NCBI GenBank assembly: GCA_963545565.1
Contig: CAUUJV010000002.1
Span: forward strand, 124,001 to 188,000
Source of the DNA: CAUUJV01 sp963545565
GTDB lineage: Bacteria; Actinomycetota; Actinomycetes; Actinomycetales; Bifidobacteriaceae
Direction of reading: 5' to 3'
Length of the DNA: 64,000 nt
Part shown: piece after piece, positions 63,436 to 64,000 of the stretch
Numbering within the stretch: the first letter of the stretch is position 1
Layout: each line of letters begins with the position of its first letter
Translations under genes and position numbers: made by a program
Notes under the pieces: model-generated
The model's database searches: none
What the model saw: only the letters and a program-made list of their open reading frames with translations
Told to the model about the DNA's origin: nothing

Positions 63436-63776
63436 AATATCTCCTCGTGGAACGCACTGCATTACGCTCCTGTCAGATGCTTAGCCTGTCACACGTACTC
63501 TCACTGTACATCGCGCTTATACGCGGTCTAAGCAATTCACAAAAAGTCTGTGTTGCATGCCGGACGCCAACGCTTCCAATCTTTTAACCAACCTTAGAAG
63601 GGGATCAACGCACATGCAGGGGTAGTATGCAGAACCACCTTTTTTAAGTATCTCACAGATTGTGAAGATTTACCACTCGCCCACTCTTCCGATTTTCATA
63701 TATGAGATATCAGGCATACTTCACCTCAAATTTTCCATATTCGATGGCACTATAAAGATGAACAGTAAGGATTTTC
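63436..63776. other. Divergent intergenic region, promoters only
   Basis: This 341-base region separates rne (-) from the AEC transporter (+). It is A+T-rich, with TATAAAG at about 63751 as a possible -10 for the transporter. I see no gene, repeat or recognised riboswitch in it. Confidence 0.4.
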
Positions 63777-64000
63777 ATGAATTTCATCGGTCTTATAAGC
63801 GCTATGCAGGGTTTCTTTGTTATTGGCGTGGTGATTGCGGCCGGTTATATTGCAGCTCGCTTAAATATTGGCGGTTCCCAGGCTCAGATGGTGCTTAATC
63901 GCGTGAGTTTTTTTGTGACAAGCCCTTGCCTGATGTTCGCAATTTTATCCAAAGAAGATATCACTTCAATTTTTGGGCGAACTATTATTGTTGCGTTTGT
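63777..64000 (+). CDS. AEC (auxin efflux carrier) family transporter, N-terminal part
   Basis: The first 74 residues, beginning MNFIGLISAMQGFFVIGVVI, hold two membrane spans separated by AARLNIGGSQAQMVLNRVSFFVTSPCLMFAIL. This is the AEC N-terminal signature, with the conserved SPCL. Members export or exchange organic acids. AAGGA lies about six bases before the ATG. The gene continues beyond the window end. Confidence 0.88.
   Translation, partial: MNFIGLISAMQGFFVIGVVIAAGYIAARLNIGGSQAQMVLNRVSFFVTSPCLMFAILSKEDITSIFGRTIIVAF

Noticed and set aside
1..64000. CRISPR array, insertion sequence, prophage or rRNA operon
   Set aside because: No regularly spaced repeats, transposase or integrase motifs, phage structural genes or rRNA-like stretches were seen.

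Overview
The window looks like the chromosome of a low-GC member of the Bifidobacteriaceae (Actinobacteria), such as Alloscardovia, Scardovia or Gardnerella; the sequence alone does not fix the genus. The support is the gene set and order: a galK-galT-DeoR cluster, a 29-residue bS22/AURKAIP1-type protein, RadA, a UPF0210 (DUF711) gene behind an ACT-domain gene, a DUF4916 NUDIX-like gene, a GlxR-type Crp regulator beside a class A PBP, secE-nusG-rplK-rplA behind tRNA-Trp, and rne/rng-rplU-rpmA-obgE-proB in one direction. No insertion sequence, prophage, integrase, CRISPR array or rRNA gene was seen, so this is core chromosome.

Layout. 1-2.5 kb: the end of an unknown gene, a DUF4125 gene and gdhA (ammonia assimilation). 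2.7-9.2 kb: a membrane alpha/beta hydrolase, tRNA-Ser beside serS, a lipid-kinase-like gene and pgm. 9.3-11.2 kb: an RNase H with a coiled-coil tail, rpiA and the tiny bS22 gene. 11.3-15.4 kb: radA and mutY with two membrane-anchored, Ser-rich-linker proteins of unknown function. 15.4-18 kb: a TrmL-type tRNA methyltransferase, an ACT protein and DUF711. 18-23 kb: the Leloir genes galK and galT behind a DeoR regulator, a polyprenol-phosphate mannosyltransferase and a Crp-type regulator. 23.4-31.4 kb: a class A PBP, an old-yellow-enzyme oxidoreductase, class 2 pyrD, a lipoate ligase with its accessory domain at the N terminus, a TM2 protein and leuB.

31.5-40.3 kb: oligopeptidase B overlapping an App1-type phosphatase, a gcvH lipoyl carrier, an L,D-transpeptidase, a broken nudC, an alpha/beta hydrolase and a DUF4916 protein. 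40.4-49.2 kb: trxA, a secreted G5/lytic-transglycosylase-like protein, a purine permease, the pstSCAB phosphate transporter and a divergent LacI regulator. 49.2-52.3 kb: a membrane-anchored HNH nuclease, an aldo/keto reductase and an HxlR regulator behind a Rossmann-fold reductase. 52.5-64 kb: translation and transcription core genes (rplA, rplK, nusG, secE, tRNA-Trp), an aminotransferase, proB, obgE, rpmA, rplU, RNase E/G and the start of an AEC-family transporter.

The functional themes are cell-wall building and remodelling (PBP, L,D-transpeptidase, G5/transglycosylase, polyprenol mannosyltransferase), sugar entry (gal, pgm, rpiA), phosphate uptake, and a lipoylation pair (lplA, gcvH) with no visible glycine-cleavage partner. 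I did not find a clearly new multi-gene system. The items most worth a second look are the lipoate ligase/GcvH pair with a perfect palindrome upstream of gcvH, the multiply frameshifted nudC, the tRNA-like fragment that supplies the stop codon of the HxlR gene, and several long structured intergenic RNAs.
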